Assembly (NCBI RefSeq): GCF_027889715.1
Contig: NZ_JAPJZH010000012.1
Span: 62,001-126,000 of the forward strand
From: Allohoeflea poritis
GTDB lineage: Bacteria; Pseudomonadota; Alphaproteobacteria; Rhizobiales; Rhizobiaceae
DNA: 64,000 nt
Direction: 5' to 3'
How positions within the stretch are numbered: the first letter of the stretch is position 1; the number at the start of each line of letters is the position of its first letter. Shown here in pieces: positions 1 to 14,436 of the stretch. The position numbers and the translations under genes are program-made. The notes below the pieces were generated by a model. It was given only the letters and a program-made list of their open reading frames with translations, did no database searches and was not told where the DNA came from.

Positions 1-688
1 GTGGTTGCGACGACCACTCGCGGTCGAGCCAGGCCCGGCCACTGACTGTGAACCGGCCGGACGGCAGGGTGATCGTGCCGGTGACCGTGTAGAAGGGCTG
101 CGAATAATAATAGCTTGCCTGTCCGGAAGCCGATTTGACCGACAGGCCGTTGTCGCCGTGCAGCACCAGCGGTCCGGACGCGGTAAGCGCGATATCGTAA
201 GAAAAATCCGGGCCACGGGCGAATACCCGAAGCGCCGAGAGCGAATCGTTACCCGGCGCTGCCAGGCTGGTCATCCGCCAGTCGTCGATCCAGGCCGAGA
301 ACGGAACAGCGGTCACCCCGGCCTGGCCGATTCCGCCGCGGGAAAAGCGCTCGGTTGAAAAATGATCCTCTCCGGTCGTTACGCCGGCATGCGCCATCCA
401 TGTCTGGGATGCGGACCAGCCCTTCCCTGCGGTGGGACGTAGCGCGGACCGGAAAAGGGTCCATTGCAGCCCGAAATCAGCGCCGTTTTCGTCTTTCAGA
501 TTGGCCGTCAGGTACCACCACTCGATGCGGAAGTCGGGATGCGGTCCGTGATCCTGCGGAAACACAAGTTCCCGCCCGGGTTCTGGCACCGAAAATCCCT
601 CGGCATCCGTACCGAGGCCCGCAAAACCCTGCGCCCTCACGCCGCATGTCATGAGGAGAAACAGCAAGAGGAGAATTCTAACGCTCAT
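1..688 (-). CDS. AttH / carotenoid 1,2-hydratase-like lipocalin protein (3' end outside window)
   Basis: About 229 N-terminal residues are visible; the rest lies beyond base 1. The N-terminus is a signal peptide (basic start, Leu-rich core, probable cleavage after VRAQ). Recognisable AttH/CrtC-like motifs are IEWWYLTANL near residue 47 and WLDREWSSQ at the window edge. The start ATG at 688 overlaps the stop of the upstream permease by 11 nt, so translation is probably coupled. Proteins of this family are commonly encoded with a LolD/FtsX-type ABC transporter, as here. The substrate is unknown; a real carotenoid hydratase activity is not implied. I am sure of the family, not of the function. 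Confidence 0.8.
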   Translation of the reverse strand, partial: MSVRILLLLFLLMTCGVRAQGFAGLGTDAEGFSVPEPGRELVFPQDHGPHPDFRIEWWYLTANLKDENGADFGLQWTLFRSALRPTAGKGWSASQTWMAHAGVTTGEDHFSTERFSRGGIGQAGVTAVPFSAWIDDWRMTSLAAPGNDSLSALRVFARGPDFSYDIALTASGPLVLHGDNGLSVKSASGQASYYYSQPFYTVTGTITLPSGRFTVSGRAWLDREWSSQP

Positions 689-3077
689 GAACGAAGACCT
701 TGAGAAAATTCGCCGGCTGGGTCCGCGCCAGTCGCCAGACCGGTATGGCGGCGGCAACGCCGGCCGCCAACACGGCCATTGCCAGAAGCTGGAACCACGC
801 GGCGGGAAAGATATGCATCGGAAGACGCCAGCCGAACGCCTCGACATTGACAATGGCAAGAAGCACCCAGGCGAGAAGCAGCCCGACCGGCAACGCCAGG
901 AGCCAGGTCAGAACCGCAAGCGCCAGCGTTCGCAGCATCTCAAGCCGTGCAAGCTCCGCGCGGGTCGTTCCGACGGCCCACACCGGAGCAAGCTGCATCA
1001 GACGCATCGAAGACAGCGTCAGCAGATTGGCAAAGATGGCGAAGGCGGCAATGCCAAGCGTGAATATGTTGAGCGCTCCCGTGACCAGGAAGGTGCGGTC
1101 GAAAATCTGGAGCGAGAACCGTTTCAGATCGGCCTGATTGAGTATATTGCCCGGCGGAAGACCGAACTCGTCGACAAGCGCCTCGGCCAGCGCCTGCGCG
1201 TCCCGCGGCGGCACACGCACGGCATGGCGCAGTTTCGCGATGTCGGGAAAGGACGCCATGAGCCGGTCATGCTGCACGATCATCTGCCCGGTCGGATTGC
1301 CGTAATCGGAATAGACCCCGACAATCTCCTCCGCCCAATCCGGCGTTATGGCAATGCGGTCGCCCAGCCGGTGGCCACCGCGCCTGTACATCTGCTCGTT
1401 GATCAATGCGCCCTCGCCCGCCGCCACCCTGTCCCAGACATCCTCAAGGCTTTCCAGCAGCGGCCAGTGGTCCCGGTAGGTCGCATGGTCGACGATGCCG
1501 TAGACGAAGACAGGTGCCCCGCCGATGTCGACCTCAAGACTTCGCATCGGCAACACCGCATCCGCCCGGCCGGCGAGGAACGACCGCAATTCCTCCGCCT
1601 GCGCCTCATTGTCTGCCGATACGTAGAGTTCCGAGGCAAGGCGCTGGTCCAGCCAGCCGGTGAACGTATACCGGAATGACGAGACCATGGTGCCGACGCC
1701 GATATTGGCGGCCAGCGCGAGCATCAGCGCCATGAGCGCCAGCGAAAGGTTGGGCACCTGCTGGCGCATATCGGCCCACACCCACTCGGCCATGACGGAT
1801 CGGGATGCGCGCGCGCCCAGCGCGAGGACAAGGGACAGGAAAGCCGGCAGAAGCAGCGCGGCGCCGAGAAGCAGCGCACCCAGCGTCAAGAAGCCTGCCG
1901 TCAGACCGCGTCCGAACCAGGCCAGCAAAAGCGCGGCCAGCAAAAGCACCAGGCCGCCCAATGTGGTCCAGACCGTGTTCTTCCGGCTCGCCATTGCCCA
2001 GGCGCGCGGCTGGGCCGGGGCCAGGAGCGGCAGGCGCGCGATGCGCCACAGGCCCTGCCACACGGCGAGCAAAGCGCCGCCCAGCGCGATGGCCAGGCCG
2101 GTGAGAACCCAATCCGGCCGCAAGGTGAGTGTACCGGGGACGTTCGCGCCGTAGAGACCGGCGAGCGTCGCCGCGACGTCCGGCAGCAGCAGTGCGGCGA
2201 TGCCATAGCCGAGCATGACGCCAAGCAGACCGGCAATCAGCGCCAGCAAAACGATCTCGGTGAGCAGAAGCAGAACGACCGCACGGTTGGGCATGCCGAG
2301 CGCACGCAATGTGCGGATGACCGCACGGCGCTGCTCGAAGGCAAGCCCGATTGTCGCGTGGACAATGAACAGGCCGACGGCGAAGGACAGGAAAGCAAAG
2401 GCCGTCAGGTTGAGGTGAAAACTGTCTGTCAGCCGGGCGATGTCGCCTTGCGCATCGGGCTGAACGCGCCTGAGGTCGGGCACGATTTGCGAAAGCGGCT
2501 CGAGCCCGCCAGGCTGTTCGGCCGCCAACAGCAGATAATCGAAATCGCGCCGCTCGAGCAGCGACCATGCGGTCGCGATGTCCGCCATCAGATCCCCCGG
2601 TGCGACCCGCAGCGATGTGCGCAGGTTAAGATCTGTATCACCGAGCGCCGCCACGGTATCGGGATGCGCAAGGACAAGGCCATCGCCGATGAAGGCAGCG
2701 ATATCTTCATTGCCGGATAAGCCGATCGGCGCCGCGCCCCGCGGCAGCGTAAAGACATCGAAGCCCATCACCCGCACGCGGTTTTGCCCCAGCCTCAAAT
2801 CTCCGGTGACAACCGGCGAGACCAGCCAGCCGGCGCGCCTGAGAGAAACGAAACGGTCAGCGGCAATCGGCCCGCCGCTGTCCGATTGCAGCTGTTCCAG
2901 CGTATCCTGCCCGAGAACGGCCGCGGCCCGGCTGTAACTCGACCGTGCCTCGCTGTTGATTGCCTGAACGCCCGTCCACAGGCCCGTCGCCAGCGCCAGG
3001 CCGCCGATCAGGGTCAGCAACTGCAGCGGCCGGTAGCGCCAGTGGGAAAGGAGAGCAGCGAAGCCGGCGGCAATCAT
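678..3077 (-). CDS. FtsX-like ABC transporter permease
   Basis: A 799-residue inner-membrane permease of the FtsX/MacB/LolC type. One membrane segment near residues 15-40 is followed by a large extracytoplasmic domain (about 45-225). A block of membrane segments follows (about 230-430), then a second periplasmic domain and three C-terminal membrane segments ending near residue 790. This duplicated 1+3 layout is typical of long permeases that work as a single chain. Its start overlaps the ATPase gene by 4 nt (ATGA), and its stop overlaps the lipocalin gene. It probably forms, with the ATPase and the secreted lipocalin, a mechanotransmission-type exporter or envelope lipid/lipoprotein machine. 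The substrate cannot be read from sequence. Confidence 0.88.
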   Translation of the reverse strand: MIAAGFAALLSHWRYRPLQLLTLIGGLALATGLWTGVQAINSEARSSYSRAAAVLGQDTLEQLQSDSGGPIAADRFVSLRRAGWLVSPVVTGDLRLGQNRVRVMGFDVFTLPRGAAPIGLSGNEDIAAFIGDGLVLAHPDTVAALGDTDLNLRTSLRVAPGDLMADIATAWSLLERRDFDYLLLAAEQPGGLEPLSQIVPDLRRVQPDAQGDIARLTDSFHLNLTAFAFLSFAVGLFIVHATIGLAFEQRRAVIRTLRALGMPNRAVVLLLLTEIVLLALIAGLLGVMLGYGIAALLLPDVAATLAGLYGANVPGTLTLRPDWVLTGLAIALGGALLAVWQGLWRIARLPLLAPAQPRAWAMASRKNTVWTTLGGLVLLLAALLLAWFGRGLTAGFLTLGALLLGAALLLPAFLSLVLALGARASRSVMAEWVWADMRQQVPNLSLALMALMLALAANIGVGTMVSSFRYTFTGWLDQRLASELYVSADNEAQAEELRSFLAGRADAVLPMRSLEVDIGGAPVFVYGIVDHATYRDHWPLLESLEDVWDRVAAGEGALINEQMYRRGGHRLGDRIAITPDWAEEIVGVYSDYGNPTGQMIVQHDRLMASFPDIAKLRHAVRVPPRDAQALAEALVDEFGLPPGNILNQADLKRFSLQIFDRTFLVTGALNIFTLGIAAFAIFANLLTLSSMRLMQLAPVWAVGTTRAELARLEMLRTLALAVLTWLLALPVGLLLAWVLLAIVNVEAFGWRLPMHIFPAAWFQLLAMAVLAAGVAAAIPVWRLARTQPANFLKVFVHER

Positions 3078-3730
3078 TGCAACAGGCCGTGCGTCAGATG
3101 CAGCCGGCGGTGCAGAAGACCGGCCAGCTTGGTCGAATGCGTGACCAGGATGAAGCCGGCCTTCACATCGGATACAAGCTGCAGCATCAGCTCGATCACC
3201 ACGTCGCCCGTATCCTCATCGAGATTGCCGGTCGGCTCGTCGGCGAGGATCAGATCGGGCTTGGCGGCAAGCGTGCGGCCGATCGCCACCCGCTGCTGCT
3301 GGCCGCCCGACAGTTGCTCCGGATAGCGGTTGAGACACGCGGCAAGGCCGAGCCGCTCGGTCAGTTCCGCATTCCAGTCCTCATCGAGCTTTCCGGCCAG
3401 CCGCGCGTGAAAGGCAAGGTTCTGGGCAACCGTCATCGAGGGAATGAGATTGAACTGCTGAAAAACCAGGCCGATCTTTCCGCGCCGCACGGCAGCGAGC
3501 TGCGCATCCGTCATGCCGGCCAGATCGGCGCCCGAAACCCTGATTTGACCGCCATCGGGCATGTCCAGTCCGGCGATCAGGTGCAGCAGCGTGCTTTTGC
3601 CGGAACCCGATTCGCCCGTCAGCGCCAGGTGCTGACCCGCATCCAGTTCGAAAGAAACGCCCTTGAGAACGCCGACCCTGCTTCCCTCGGTGTTGTAGGA
3701 TTTTCTGACATCGCGCAGCGTGAGCAGCAT
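3074..3730 (-). CDS. ABC transporter ATP-binding protein, LolD/MacB type
   Basis: A 218-residue ABC ATPase. Visible motifs are Walker [10 protein letters not shown] (39-47), signature [13 protein letters not shown] and Walker [13 protein letters not shown], the latter typical of the LolD/MacB/FtsE group. I chose the ATG at 3730 because homologues begin just before the first beta strand; an in-frame TTG at 3796 would add 22 unlikely residues. The stop overlaps the permease start by 4 nt. It energises the permease encoded immediately downstream. Specificity (lipoprotein, lipid or peptide) is undetermined. Confidence 0.88.
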   Translation of the reverse strand: MLLTLRDVRKSYNTEGSRVGVLKGVSFELDAGQHLALTGESGSGKSTLLHLIAGLDMPDGGQIRVSGADLAGMTDAQLAAVRRGKIGLVFQQFNLIPSMTVAQNLAFHARLAGKLDEDWNAELTERLGLAACLNRYPEQLSGGQQQRVAIGRTLAAKPDLILADEPTGNLDEDTGDVVIELMLQLVSDVKAGFILVTHSTKLAGLLHRRLHLTHGLLQ

Positions 3731-3819
3731 GGCGGTTCCGGTGTTGATTCTGGATGTAAATATAAGGTCTTCGGCCCGGATGGAAATGCCCGGCAAGCCC
3801 GATCCGAATACACCGCCCT

Positions 3820-4383
3820 TCAGACCCGCAGCCCCAGCCGGTTGGATTCCGCCCGGATCCTCATCCGCGCCGAAAGCGTGAACTGATAACAGCCGAAAAC
3901 AAGGATGCCGATCGTGGAGACAAGCTTGTATTGGGCCCAGACATCAACGGAAAAGCCCTGCCGGAAGATCTCGTTGAGAACCGCCAGCAGAACAAACAGA
4001 AGGCCCCATCGCAGCGAAAGGATCTGCCAGGCCTCATCGGTGATGGCAAAGACGCGTTCAAAGAGGAATTTCAGCACAGGAAACCCGAGCACGCGGCTTC
4101 CAAGGAGCAGGACCGCAAAAACGCCGTCGAGGATCGTATCGGAGACCTGAAAATAGGTGCTGTTGCCGGTCAGGATGCTCGGAACGGAAAAGAACAGGAA
4201 GAAGATCGTGCTGATAACCGCGAAGCGCGGCACCGCCCGTCCCAGCCCGTACGACAATGCAAGCAGGACAACCACCAGCAGGGTCATCGCCATCAGCCCG
4301 GCGGTAAAGCTGTAATAGTGCTGCACCACAAAAAACGCCAGAACCGGCGCCAGTTCTTCAATGGCGCTGAACAACCAGAGCAT
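3820..4383 (-). CDS. inner membrane-spanning protein YciB / septation protein A family
   Basis: A 187-residue, almost wholly hydrophobic protein with five or so membrane segments. The family hallmark WQILSLRWGLLFVLLAVLNE lies near residues 125-145. The start at ATG 4383 is preceded by GGGAGG at a good distance; a TTG 18 nt upstream is less likely. YciB/IspZ proteins are linked to envelope synthesis and septation in enterobacteria and Shigella, but their molecular activity is unsettled. It lies 89 nt upstream of the ABC ATPase on the same strand and may be co-transcribed with it. Confidence 0.82.
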   Translation of the reverse strand: MLWLFSAIEELAPVLAFFVVQHYYSFTAGLMAMTLLVVVLLALSYGLGRAVPRFAVISTIFFLFFSVPSILTGNSTYFQVSDTILDGVFAVLLLGSRVLGFPVLKFLFERVFAITDEAWQILSLRWGLLFVLLAVLNEIFRQGFSVDVWAQYKLVSTIGILVFGCYQFTLSARMRIRAESNRLGLRV

Positions 4384-4519
4384 GCGCCTCCCACCGGTCA
4401 ATCATTCACGCAGGACAATCCTGGAACGTCCGCCCGCAAGGCAGGCAGATAGGAACAATCGACTGGGCGGCAAGGGTGGTCGGAAACGACTTTATGGTGC
4501 CGACATCGGCGCCAGGCGG

Positions 4520-5071
4520 TTAATGCCCCTCGAACTCGACCAGCGTGCGCACCGTCACGCCGAGGTCCTCAAGCTTCTTGCGACCGCCGAGATCCGGCAG
4601 ATCAATGACGAAACAGGCGGCGATAATGTCCGCTCCCATGCCACGCAGCAGCTTGACGGCGCCTTCGGCCGTACCGCCGGTGGCGATGAGATCGTCGACA
4701 AGGATCACCTTCTGGCCGCTGGTGATGGCATCCTTGTGCATTTCCATCTCGTCGACACCATATTCCAGGCTGTAGGTGACGTGAACCGTGTCATAGGGAA
4801 GCTTGCCCTTCTTGCGGATCGGCACGAAGCCGGCGGAGAGCTGATGGGCAACGGCGCCGCCGAGGATGAAACCGCGCGCCTCGATGCCGGCGATCTGATC
4901 GACTTTCATGCCCGCATAGGGATGCACCAGTTCGTCGACGGCCCGGCGAAACGCTTTTGCATTGCCGAGCAAAGTGGTGATATCGCGGAACAGGATGCCC
5001 GGTTTCGGATAGTCGGGAATCGTGCGGATGGAACCGAGCAGGGTTTCCTTCAATGTCTGGTCCATCGCCAT
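4520..5071 (-). CDS. apt: adenine phosphoribosyltransferase
   Basis: This cytoplasmic enzyme converts adenine and PRPP to AMP and pyrophosphate in purine salvage. The 183-residue length fits the family. The PRPP-binding signature [17 protein letters not shown] is near residues 123-139, and the adenine-site region [15 protein letters not shown] is near residue 16. The start at ATG 5071 follows a G-rich Shine-Dalgarno (GGGGGACGGGACG); a second ATG at 5065 is possible. It stands alone, just downstream of the petABC terminator. Confidence 0.95.
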   Translation of the reverse strand: MAMDQTLKETLLGSIRTIPDYPKPGILFRDITTLLGNAKAFRRAVDELVHPYAGMKVDQIAGIEARGFILGGAVAHQLSAGFVPIRKKGKLPYDTVHVTYSLEYGVDEMEMHKDAITSGQKVILVDDLIATGGTAEGAVKLLRGMGADIIAACFVIDLPDLGGRKKLEDLGVTVRTLVEFEGH

Positions 5072-5110
5072 CGTCCCGTCCCCCAACCCTCCGGTAGCGT
5101 CACACATGCA

Positions 5111-5132
5111 AAAGGCGGCTCAAGGCCGCCTT
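5111..5132 (-). terminator. intrinsic terminator of petABC
   Basis: A perfect 8-bp stem AAGGCGGC/GCCGCCTT (5112-5119 with 5125-5132) and a 5-nt loop, followed on the minus strand by TTTTGC. It lies 30 nt after the petC stop and before apt, so it most likely ends the bc1 operon transcript. Confidence 0.75.
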
Positions 5133-5161
5133 GGCAATTTCTATCCCTTATGGCGCTCAGG

Positions 5162-5998
5162 TCAATGCTCGACGCGAGACCAGACCGCTTTCTTGCTGAG
5201 GTAAAGCAGGCAGCTGAAGATCAGGATGAAGATCATGACCTTGAAGCCAAGCGACTTGCGCTCTTCCAGCTTCGGTTCGGCCGCCCACATAAGGAAGGCC
5301 GAAACGTCCTTGGCGTATTGGTCGACCGTTTCCGGCGCTCCATCGTCATAGGTGACGATTTCGTCGGAAAGCGGCGGCGCCATGGCCAGCGAAACGCCGT
5401 TGATGAAATACGGGTTGTAGTAGGTACCTTCCGTGATCTCCACGCCCTGCGGCGGATCCTGATAACCGGTCAGGAGCGAATAGAGATAGTCCGGTCCGCC
5501 CTCGGTATACATGGTGAAGATGTCGAAGACGAACTGCGGAAATCCGCGGGTCGCCGCGCGGGCTTTCGCCATCAGCGACAGGTCCGGCGGCGCGGCACCG
5601 TTATTGGCGTAGGCGGCGGCCTCGACATTGGGGAACGGGTTGGGGAAATAGTCCGCCAGAATGGCCGCCCGCTCGAACATTTCGCCCTCTTCGTTCGGCC
5701 CGTCCGTGACCTCGTATTCAGAAGCCAGCGTCTTCACCTGATCCTCGCTGTAGCCGAGTTCCGTGAAGTTGCGGAAGGCAATGCGGTCCAGCCCGTGGCA
5801 GGCGGCGCAGACCTCGATATAGACCTTCAGGCCGCGCTGCAGTTGGCCCTTGTCATAGAGGCCGAAAGGGCCGGAGAACGACCAGTCCTGTTCCCGCGGC
5901 GCCTTGGCGTATTCGCTGTCGCCAGCGGCCATGGCAACACCTGTGCCGAGGCCGGCGGCCATGGCGAGCGACAGAAGTGTCGAGACGAGTTTTTTCAT
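5162..5998 (-). CDS. petC: ubiquinol-cytochrome c reductase, cytochrome c1
   Basis: The electron-carrier subunit of the cytochrome bc1 complex. From ATG 5998 it is 278 residues: signal peptide (about 1-24), a c-type haem site CAACH near residue 64, and a C-terminal membrane anchor (KVMIFILIFSCLLYL) with a short cytoplasmic end. The Met ligand candidate sits in the SLAMAPPL region. An alternative ATG at 6028 overlaps the petB stop by 4 nt and would add ten charged residues before the signal peptide; AAAGG lies 10 nt before ATG 5998. It is the last gene of petABC. Confidence 0.94.
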   Translation of the reverse strand: MKKLVSTLLSLAMAAGLGTGVAMAAGDSEYAKAPREQDWSFSGPFGLYDKGQLQRGLKVYIEVCAACHGLDRIAFRNFTELGYSEDQVKTLASEYEVTDGPNEEGEMFERAAILADYFPNPFPNVEAAAYANNGAAPPDLSLMAKARAATRGFPQFVFDIFTMYTEGGPDYLYSLLTGYQDPPQGVEITEGTYYNPYFINGVSLAMAPPLSDEIVTYDDGAPETVDQYAKDVSAFLMWAAEPKLEERKSLGFKVMIFILIFSCLLYLSKKAVWSRVEH

Positions 5999-6024
5999 CT
6001 TATCTGTACCTTTCTGACGCTTCA

Positions 6025-7320
6025 TCAACCGCGGTCTTCCGGAGCGGCGGTTGCCGCTTCAGGCTTGCCGCCGCCGCTCTTTTCAAGCACCGAATCGGTG
6101 ATCGAATTCGGCACCGGCCTTGTTTTCTCGACCAGGCCGAGCAACGGCAGGATCGGGAAGAAGAACAGGAAGTAATAGGCCGTGCCGATCTGTGCCATGA
6201 CGACGTAGGTCCCTTCAGCAGGCTTGGATCCAAGCCATCCGAGGAAGACGCAGTTGGCGACAAACAGCCAGAAGAACATCTTGTACCACGGCCGGTAGAC
6301 GGCCGAGCGCACCTTGGACGTATCGAGCCACGGCAACAGGAAGAGGATCAGGATCGACGCGAACATGGCAAGCACGCCGCCGAGTTTCGAATCGATCGGC
6401 CCGATGTTGAATGTGATGGCGCGCAGGATCGCGTAGAACGGCAGGTAATACCATTCTGGCACGATGTGGGCAGGCGTCACCAGCGGATTGGCCTCGACAT
6501 AGTTGTCGGGGTGGCCGAGATAATTCGGCATGTAGAAGATGAAATAGGCAAAGACCAGCAGGAACACCATCGTGGCAAAGGCGTCCTTGATCGTCGCAAA
6601 GGGCGTGAACGGCACCGTATCCGTCTTCGATTTGACCTCGACGCCCGTGGGGTTCGTCTGCCCCGTTACGTGCAGCGCCCAGACATGCAGCACCACGACG
6701 CCGGCAATCATGAACGGCAGCAGATAGTGCAGCGAGAAGAACCGGTTGAGCGTCGGATTGTCCACCGCGAAGCCGCCGAGCAGCCACTGCTGGATCGGCT
6801 CGCCGACCAGCGGGAATGCGCTGAAGAAGCCGGTGATCACGGTCGCGCCCCAGAAGGACATCTGGCCCCAGGGAAGCACGTAGCCCATGAAGCCGGTCGC
6901 CATCATCAGCAGGTAGATGGTCACGCCGAGGATCCAAAGGATCTCGCGCGGCGCCTTGTAGGAGCCGTAATACATGCCGCGGAACATGTGGATGTAGACG
7001 GCAATGAAGAAGAACGACGCGCCGTTCTGGTGCATGTAGCGCAGCAGCCAGCCCGAATTCACGTCGCGCATGATGTTCTCGACGGAGCTGAAGGCACCAG
7101 CCGTCGACGATGCGTAATGCATTGCCAGAACAATGCCGGTAAGGATCTGCGCGACCAGCATCACCGACAGGATCGCGCCGAACGTATAGGCGTAGTTCAG
7201 GTTGCGCGGCGTCGGATAGGCGACGAAGGAATCATACACAAGCCGCGGCAGCGGCAACCGTGAATCGACCCATTTCTCAAAACCGGTTTTCGGTTCGTAT
7301 GTTGAATGTCCACCACTCAT
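6025..7320 (-). CDS. petB: ubiquinol-cytochrome c reductase, cytochrome b
   Basis: A 431-residue core membrane subunit of the bc1 complex, carrying the two b haems and the Qo and Qi quinone sites. The Qo motif [13 protein letters not shown] is visible, as are haem-ligand His positions in HMFRGMYYG and HYLLPF/HVWALH, and eight membrane segments. The C-terminus has a short Ala/Glu-rich extension. It follows petA by 15 nt and overlaps or abuts petC. Confidence 0.96.
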   Translation of the reverse strand: MSGGHSTYEPKTGFEKWVDSRLPLPRLVYDSFVAYPTPRNLNYAYTFGAILSVMLVAQILTGIVLAMHYASSTAGAFSSVENIMRDVNSGWLLRYMHQNGASFFFIAVYIHMFRGMYYGSYKAPREILWILGVTIYLLMMATGFMGYVLPWGQMSFWGATVITGFFSAFPLVGEPIQQWLLGGFAVDNPTLNRFFSLHYLLPFMIAGVVVLHVWALHVTGQTNPTGVEVKSKTDTVPFTPFATIKDAFATMVFLLVFAYFIFYMPNYLGHPDNYVEANPLVTPAHIVPEWYYLPFYAILRAITFNIGPIDSKLGGVLAMFASILILFLLPWLDTSKVRSAVYRPWYKMFFWLFVANCVFLGWLGSKPAEGTYVVMAQIGTAYYFLFFFPILPLLGLVEKTRPVPNSITDSVLEKSGGGKPEAATAAPEDRG

Positions 7321-7335
7321 GGATCAGTCCCCTGC

Positions 7336-7914
7336 TTAGCCGATCTTGATTCTTGTATCGGAGATGAATTCGAACGGCGGAATCGGAAGATTCTCCGGTG
7401 CGGGACCGCTGCGAATCCGGCCGGCGGTATCGTAGTGCGAACCGTGGCACGGGCAGAACCAGCCGCCAAAATCGCCGGCCTGGCCGAGCGGCACGCAGCC
7501 CAGATGGGTGCAGGAACCGATCATGACGATCCAGTTTTCGCGACCCTCTCCGGCCGACCGGTCGACATCGAGCGCCGGCGTATCGGGCGCGAGATTGGCG
7601 TTGCGCGCGGCCTGATCCTTGAGATCCTCAAGCGGCACGGCATTCGCTTCCTCGATTTCCTTTTGGGTGCGGTAGCGGATGAACACCGGCTTTCCGCGCC
7701 ATTTGACCGTGATCGACATGCCTTCTTCGATGGCCGAGACGTCAACTTCGATGGTGGAAAGCGCCAGCGTTGTGGCGTCGGGCCGCATCTGGTCGATGAA
7801 AGGCCATGCCAGCGCGCCGGCTCCGATGACGCCGGTCATGCCGGTCGTCAGATAGAGAAAGTCGCGGCGTGTCGGCTCGGCAGTTGTATCGTGTTCGCTC
7901 ACGGTAGTAACCAT
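7336..7914 (-). CDS. petA: ubiquinol-cytochrome c reductase, Rieske iron-sulfur subunit
   Basis: A 192-residue Rieske protein. A twin-arginine-type signal/anchor TRRDFLYL is followed by a hydrophobic segment. The [2Fe-2S] ligands are in CTHLGC and CPCHGSHYD, with the FICPCHG-like region near residues 145-170. ATG 7914 has GAGG directly abutting it. GTG 7902, four codons on, gives the N-terminus [16 protein letters not shown], which resembles that of rhizobial homologues and lies 12 nt after the same GAGG; the start is therefore uncertain. It is the first gene of petABC. Confidence 0.95.
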   Translation of the reverse strand: MVTTVSEHDTTAEPTRRDFLYLTTGMTGVIGAGALAWPFIDQMRPDATTLALSTIEVDVSAIEEGMSITVKWRGKPVFIRYRTQKEIEEANAVPLEDLKDQAARNANLAPDTPALDVDRSAGEGRENWIVMIGSCTHLGCVPLGQAGDFGGWFCPCHGSHYDTAGRIRSGPAPENLPIPPFEFISDTRIKIG

Positions 7915-8096
7915 CCTCTGCGCATACTCATTGGCATGGGAAAGCCCGCCGCGTTTCCGCTACCCCTTACGCACGGCAGAGTCCCCTTATTTGGCCGGTT
8001 TCTAGGCTGCTTCTTAGAATATGTCCAGCCTGCTTGACCGACCAGAGGCACATTGCCGCAAGTTTTTGCCACAAGAGAGCAAGGGCGCGACCTGAT

Positions 8097-9968
<1,872 letters not shown>

Positions 9969-10061
9969 GGCCGGGAAAATAGTCCCGCGCCGGTTCGTCC
10001 ACAATGGTTCAGTTTACCGAAGCAGGCCGGAGCCGGCGGGCAAAGGCCGGCTTGCGCGCAA

Positions 10062-12380
10062 TCACGCCGGTTTTGCGCCGGCCTCGACCATCTCCTGTTC
10101 GACCTGTTCCTGGATTGCAGCCTGTGCCGCGGCGGCCGCGCCGCTTGCGCCGGCATTGTCCTGGCTCTCTTCCGCCTCCGGCATCTTGACGCGTACCTCG
10201 CGCCGCGCGAACTCGATACCGTTTTCGGCAAAGATCTTCTGCACACGTGCGTAGACATCCTTGCGGATCATCCATTGTTTGCCGGGCTTGGCCATGAACT
10301 TGCCGCGAACGATGATGCCGACATCGTTGACATCATAGACGCCCTGCGACTTGAAGGTCTGGATGATGTCCTCGGCATAGGGGGCCTCCATGATGTCCTT
10401 GCCGATCTGCTTGAACAGCTTCTTGACCTTGTTGACATCCGTATCGAACGGCACGGTGAACTTCAGCTTGACGATCACCCAGTCGCGCGAATTGTTCGTC
10501 ACCTTGGGGATCTCGCCATAGGGAATGGTGTGAACCGGTCCCTGGTGGTGACGCAACTGCAGCGAACGGATCGAAATGCGCTCGACGGTGCCCACCGTTC
10601 CGTCGATCTCCAGATATTCGCCGACGCGGAAAGCGTCATCGAACAGGAAGAACAGGCCCGATACGATGTCGCGCACCAGCGTCTGCGCGCCGAAGCCGAT
10701 CGCCAGGCCGACGATGCCGGCACCGGCCAGCAGCGGCGTGATGTCGATACCCATATTGCCGAGCGCAATCAGCACGGTGATGGTGATAATCGATACCTGC
10801 GCCGCAATCTTGACCAGCGGCAGCACCGTCGAAAGACGCGTACCGCCGACACCACCGCCCTCGCCGCCGCCCGGCTCCTCGGCCTCAAGGTCGAGGCCGG
10901 CCGCCGTTTGCTCGTCGGCCAGCTTGCGGTTGATCCAAAGCGTCACCACTTCCCAGACCAGGTAGCCGGCCGCCACGATGAACAGGATTTCGAACATGTT
11001 GGCGGCGATGCGCACGCCCAGCCCGGCGGTCGCCAGGTTTGAATAGTCGATGTGCCAGACATTGGCGATGGCAACAACGATGAAGGTCGCCAACAGAGCC
11101 CGTCCGATGCGCACATAGCTGCGTTTTGTCGATCTGTAGGCCGCCTCCGCCAGCGCCCCCTCGCCGCGCATCGGCGGCACGAGATGTTTGACCAGGCCGC
11201 GCACCATCGTGTCGAACACCGGGGCAAACAGCAAAATGCCGACCGTATAATAGCCCTGCCCGTCATCGATCAGATCGAAACGGCCGGCGGCAAGGATCAT
11301 TTCCACCACCAGCCAGGTCAGCAGGACGGAAACAATAGCGAACCAGGGGTAAGCGAGGGCGACACCCCGTTCGAGCATGGTGGCTTCGTCATCACCGCCC
11401 AGGACGATGGACGAGAGGCCATGCCGCGCCCGGTAGAGCGTATAGCAAAGCCAGAGGATGGAAATGAGGAGCAACCAGAAGCCGAGGGCGGAATCGGTAA
11501 ACGGAATTCCCTGCAATTCCTGAAATCCGATGATTACATTGGCCAAACCGATCAGCAGGATGATGCCCAATTGCTGCCGGAAGATGAATTTTGCCGTCCA
11601 GTCATCTGTCGTGACCAGCCGCAGATCGGGCCGTGTGGGCGCAAACAGAAACCGGGTGATGGCGATCGACAGGCGCGGCATGACGATAAGATTGGTCATC
11701 AGCAGCGGCAGCAACGGCCGGTCATTGACCGGTGCGAGCAATTCGATGACGGCGCGCGTGACGGCAAAAAAGACCAGCAGGCCCCCAAGCTCCAGAAGCA
11801 GTCGCTTTCCAAGCACTTCAAGCGTCTGAAGCAGGCCGTCGGGGGCCTGCATATCTTCGATCTGCCGGCGCCATTTCGAGGCCAGGCGCGTGACCACGTT
11901 TTCGGCAAGCAGGCCGATGACGATTGCAACCGCGAAATAGGCGGTCACCTTGAGCAAGCCGCTGCCGCCGCGTTCGTCCACATATTGCGTTCCGGCCTCG
12001 TGCAGGCGCGAAAGGATTTGCGGAATGCCGAACACGGCATCTTCCACCAGGCCAACGACGCCGAGCAGGGAGGAGCCGAGAAACTCCAGCGTTCCGGGCC
12101 CCTGCGCGCCACTCGCGCCTTCCTGCGCAGCAACCGCGTCCAGACGTTCAAGCAGCAATTGCCGCACCTGCTGATCGCTCAGAGTCGAGACAAGCTGGCG
12201 GATGGTTTCCGGGGTCAGATCCTTCGGAAGTGCGACCGGCACCGCACTGTCCGCCGCCTCGTCGGAGCTGCCGGACACGCCGGACAGGCTCACCTGGGCA
12301 GAGCCCGGCACAGAAATGGCGCCCAGCATGACAGCCATGGCAAGCAGCAAGGCCGTGAAATGATAAATCTTTGATTTCAT
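10062..12380 (-). CDS. large MscS-type mechanosensitive channel
   Basis: A 772-residue MscS-superfamily channel of the long type. It has a signal peptide (about 1-27), a periplasmic/linker part with several extra membrane helices (about 130-480), and a conserved pore and beta domain from about 515 (GLAIGFGAQTLVRDIVSG and GTVERISIRSLQLR). The C-terminal alpha/beta vestibule ends in an Ala/Glu-rich tail. The start ATG 12380 gives a clean signal peptide; upstream in-frame codons do not. It is flanked by two related ABC exporters on the same strand. The likely role is osmotic-downshock relief or a modulated channel. Confidence 0.86.
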   Translation of the reverse strand: MKSKIYHFTALLLAMAVMLGAISVPGSAQVSLSGVSGSSDEAADSAVPVALPKDLTPETIRQLVSTLSDQQVRQLLLERLDAVAAQEGASGAQGPGTLEFLGSSLLGVVGLVEDAVFGIPQILSRLHEAGTQYVDERGGSGLLKVTAYFAVAIVIGLLAENVVTRLASKWRRQIEDMQAPDGLLQTLEVLGKRLLLELGGLLVFFAVTRAVIELLAPVNDRPLLPLLMTNLIVMPRLSIAITRFLFAPTRPDLRLVTTDDWTAKFIFRQQLGIILLIGLANVIIGFQELQGIPFTDSALGFWLLLISILWLCYTLYRARHGLSSIVLGGDDEATMLERGVALAYPWFAIVSVLLTWLVVEMILAAGRFDLIDDGQGYYTVGILLFAPVFDTMVRGLVKHLVPPMRGEGALAEAAYRSTKRSYVRIGRALLATFIVVAIANVWHIDYSNLATAGLGVRIAANMFEILFIVAAGYLVWEVVTLWINRKLADEQTAAGLDLEAEEPGGGEGGGVGGTRLSTVLPLVKIAAQVSIITITVLIALGNMGIDITPLLAGAGIVGLAIGFGAQTLVRDIVSGLFFLFDDAFRVGEYLEIDGTVGTVERISIRSLQLRHHQGPVHTIPYGEIPKVTNNSRDWVIVKLKFTVPFDTDVNKVKKLFKQIGKDIMEAPYAEDIIQTFKSQGVYDVNDVGIIVRGKFMAKPGKQWMIRKDVYARVQKIFAENGIEFARREVRVKMPEAEESQDNAGASGAAAAAQAAIQEQVEQEMVEAGAKPA

Positions 12381-12520
12381 ACCGTTTGCGACAGCCGAGC
12401 CGCCGGCTCCAATCCGTTTCACCGGTCGCAAACATACCTGCAATCGGCACCCCGGCAAACCGCCAATGTCGTGTGAAAGGCCAAAGCCGCGGCCTGCAGC
12501 CGGATTTGCGTCATGATATC

Positions 12521-12556
12521 AGCCATCCCGGACAAAGATCCGGGATGGCTGGTTTT
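12521..12556 (+). terminator. strong stem-loop with U-tract on the plus strand
   Basis: A perfect 12-bp stem (12521-12532 with 12539-12550) and a 6-nt loop, followed on the plus strand by GGTTTTTT. Both neighbouring genes run on the minus strand, and the minus side has no T-run. The hairpin sits just after the stop of the exporter at 12577. It could act as a weak minus-strand end or stop antisense transcription. Confidence 0.6.
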
Positions 12557-12576
12557 TTGGGCGCGAAACGGGCGTC

Positions 12577-14436
<1,860 letters not shown>

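Noticed and set aside
4361-6175. 604-codon plus-strand frame across apt and petC
   Set aside because: Runs through the terminator and two well-identified minus-strand genes; no recognisable protein.
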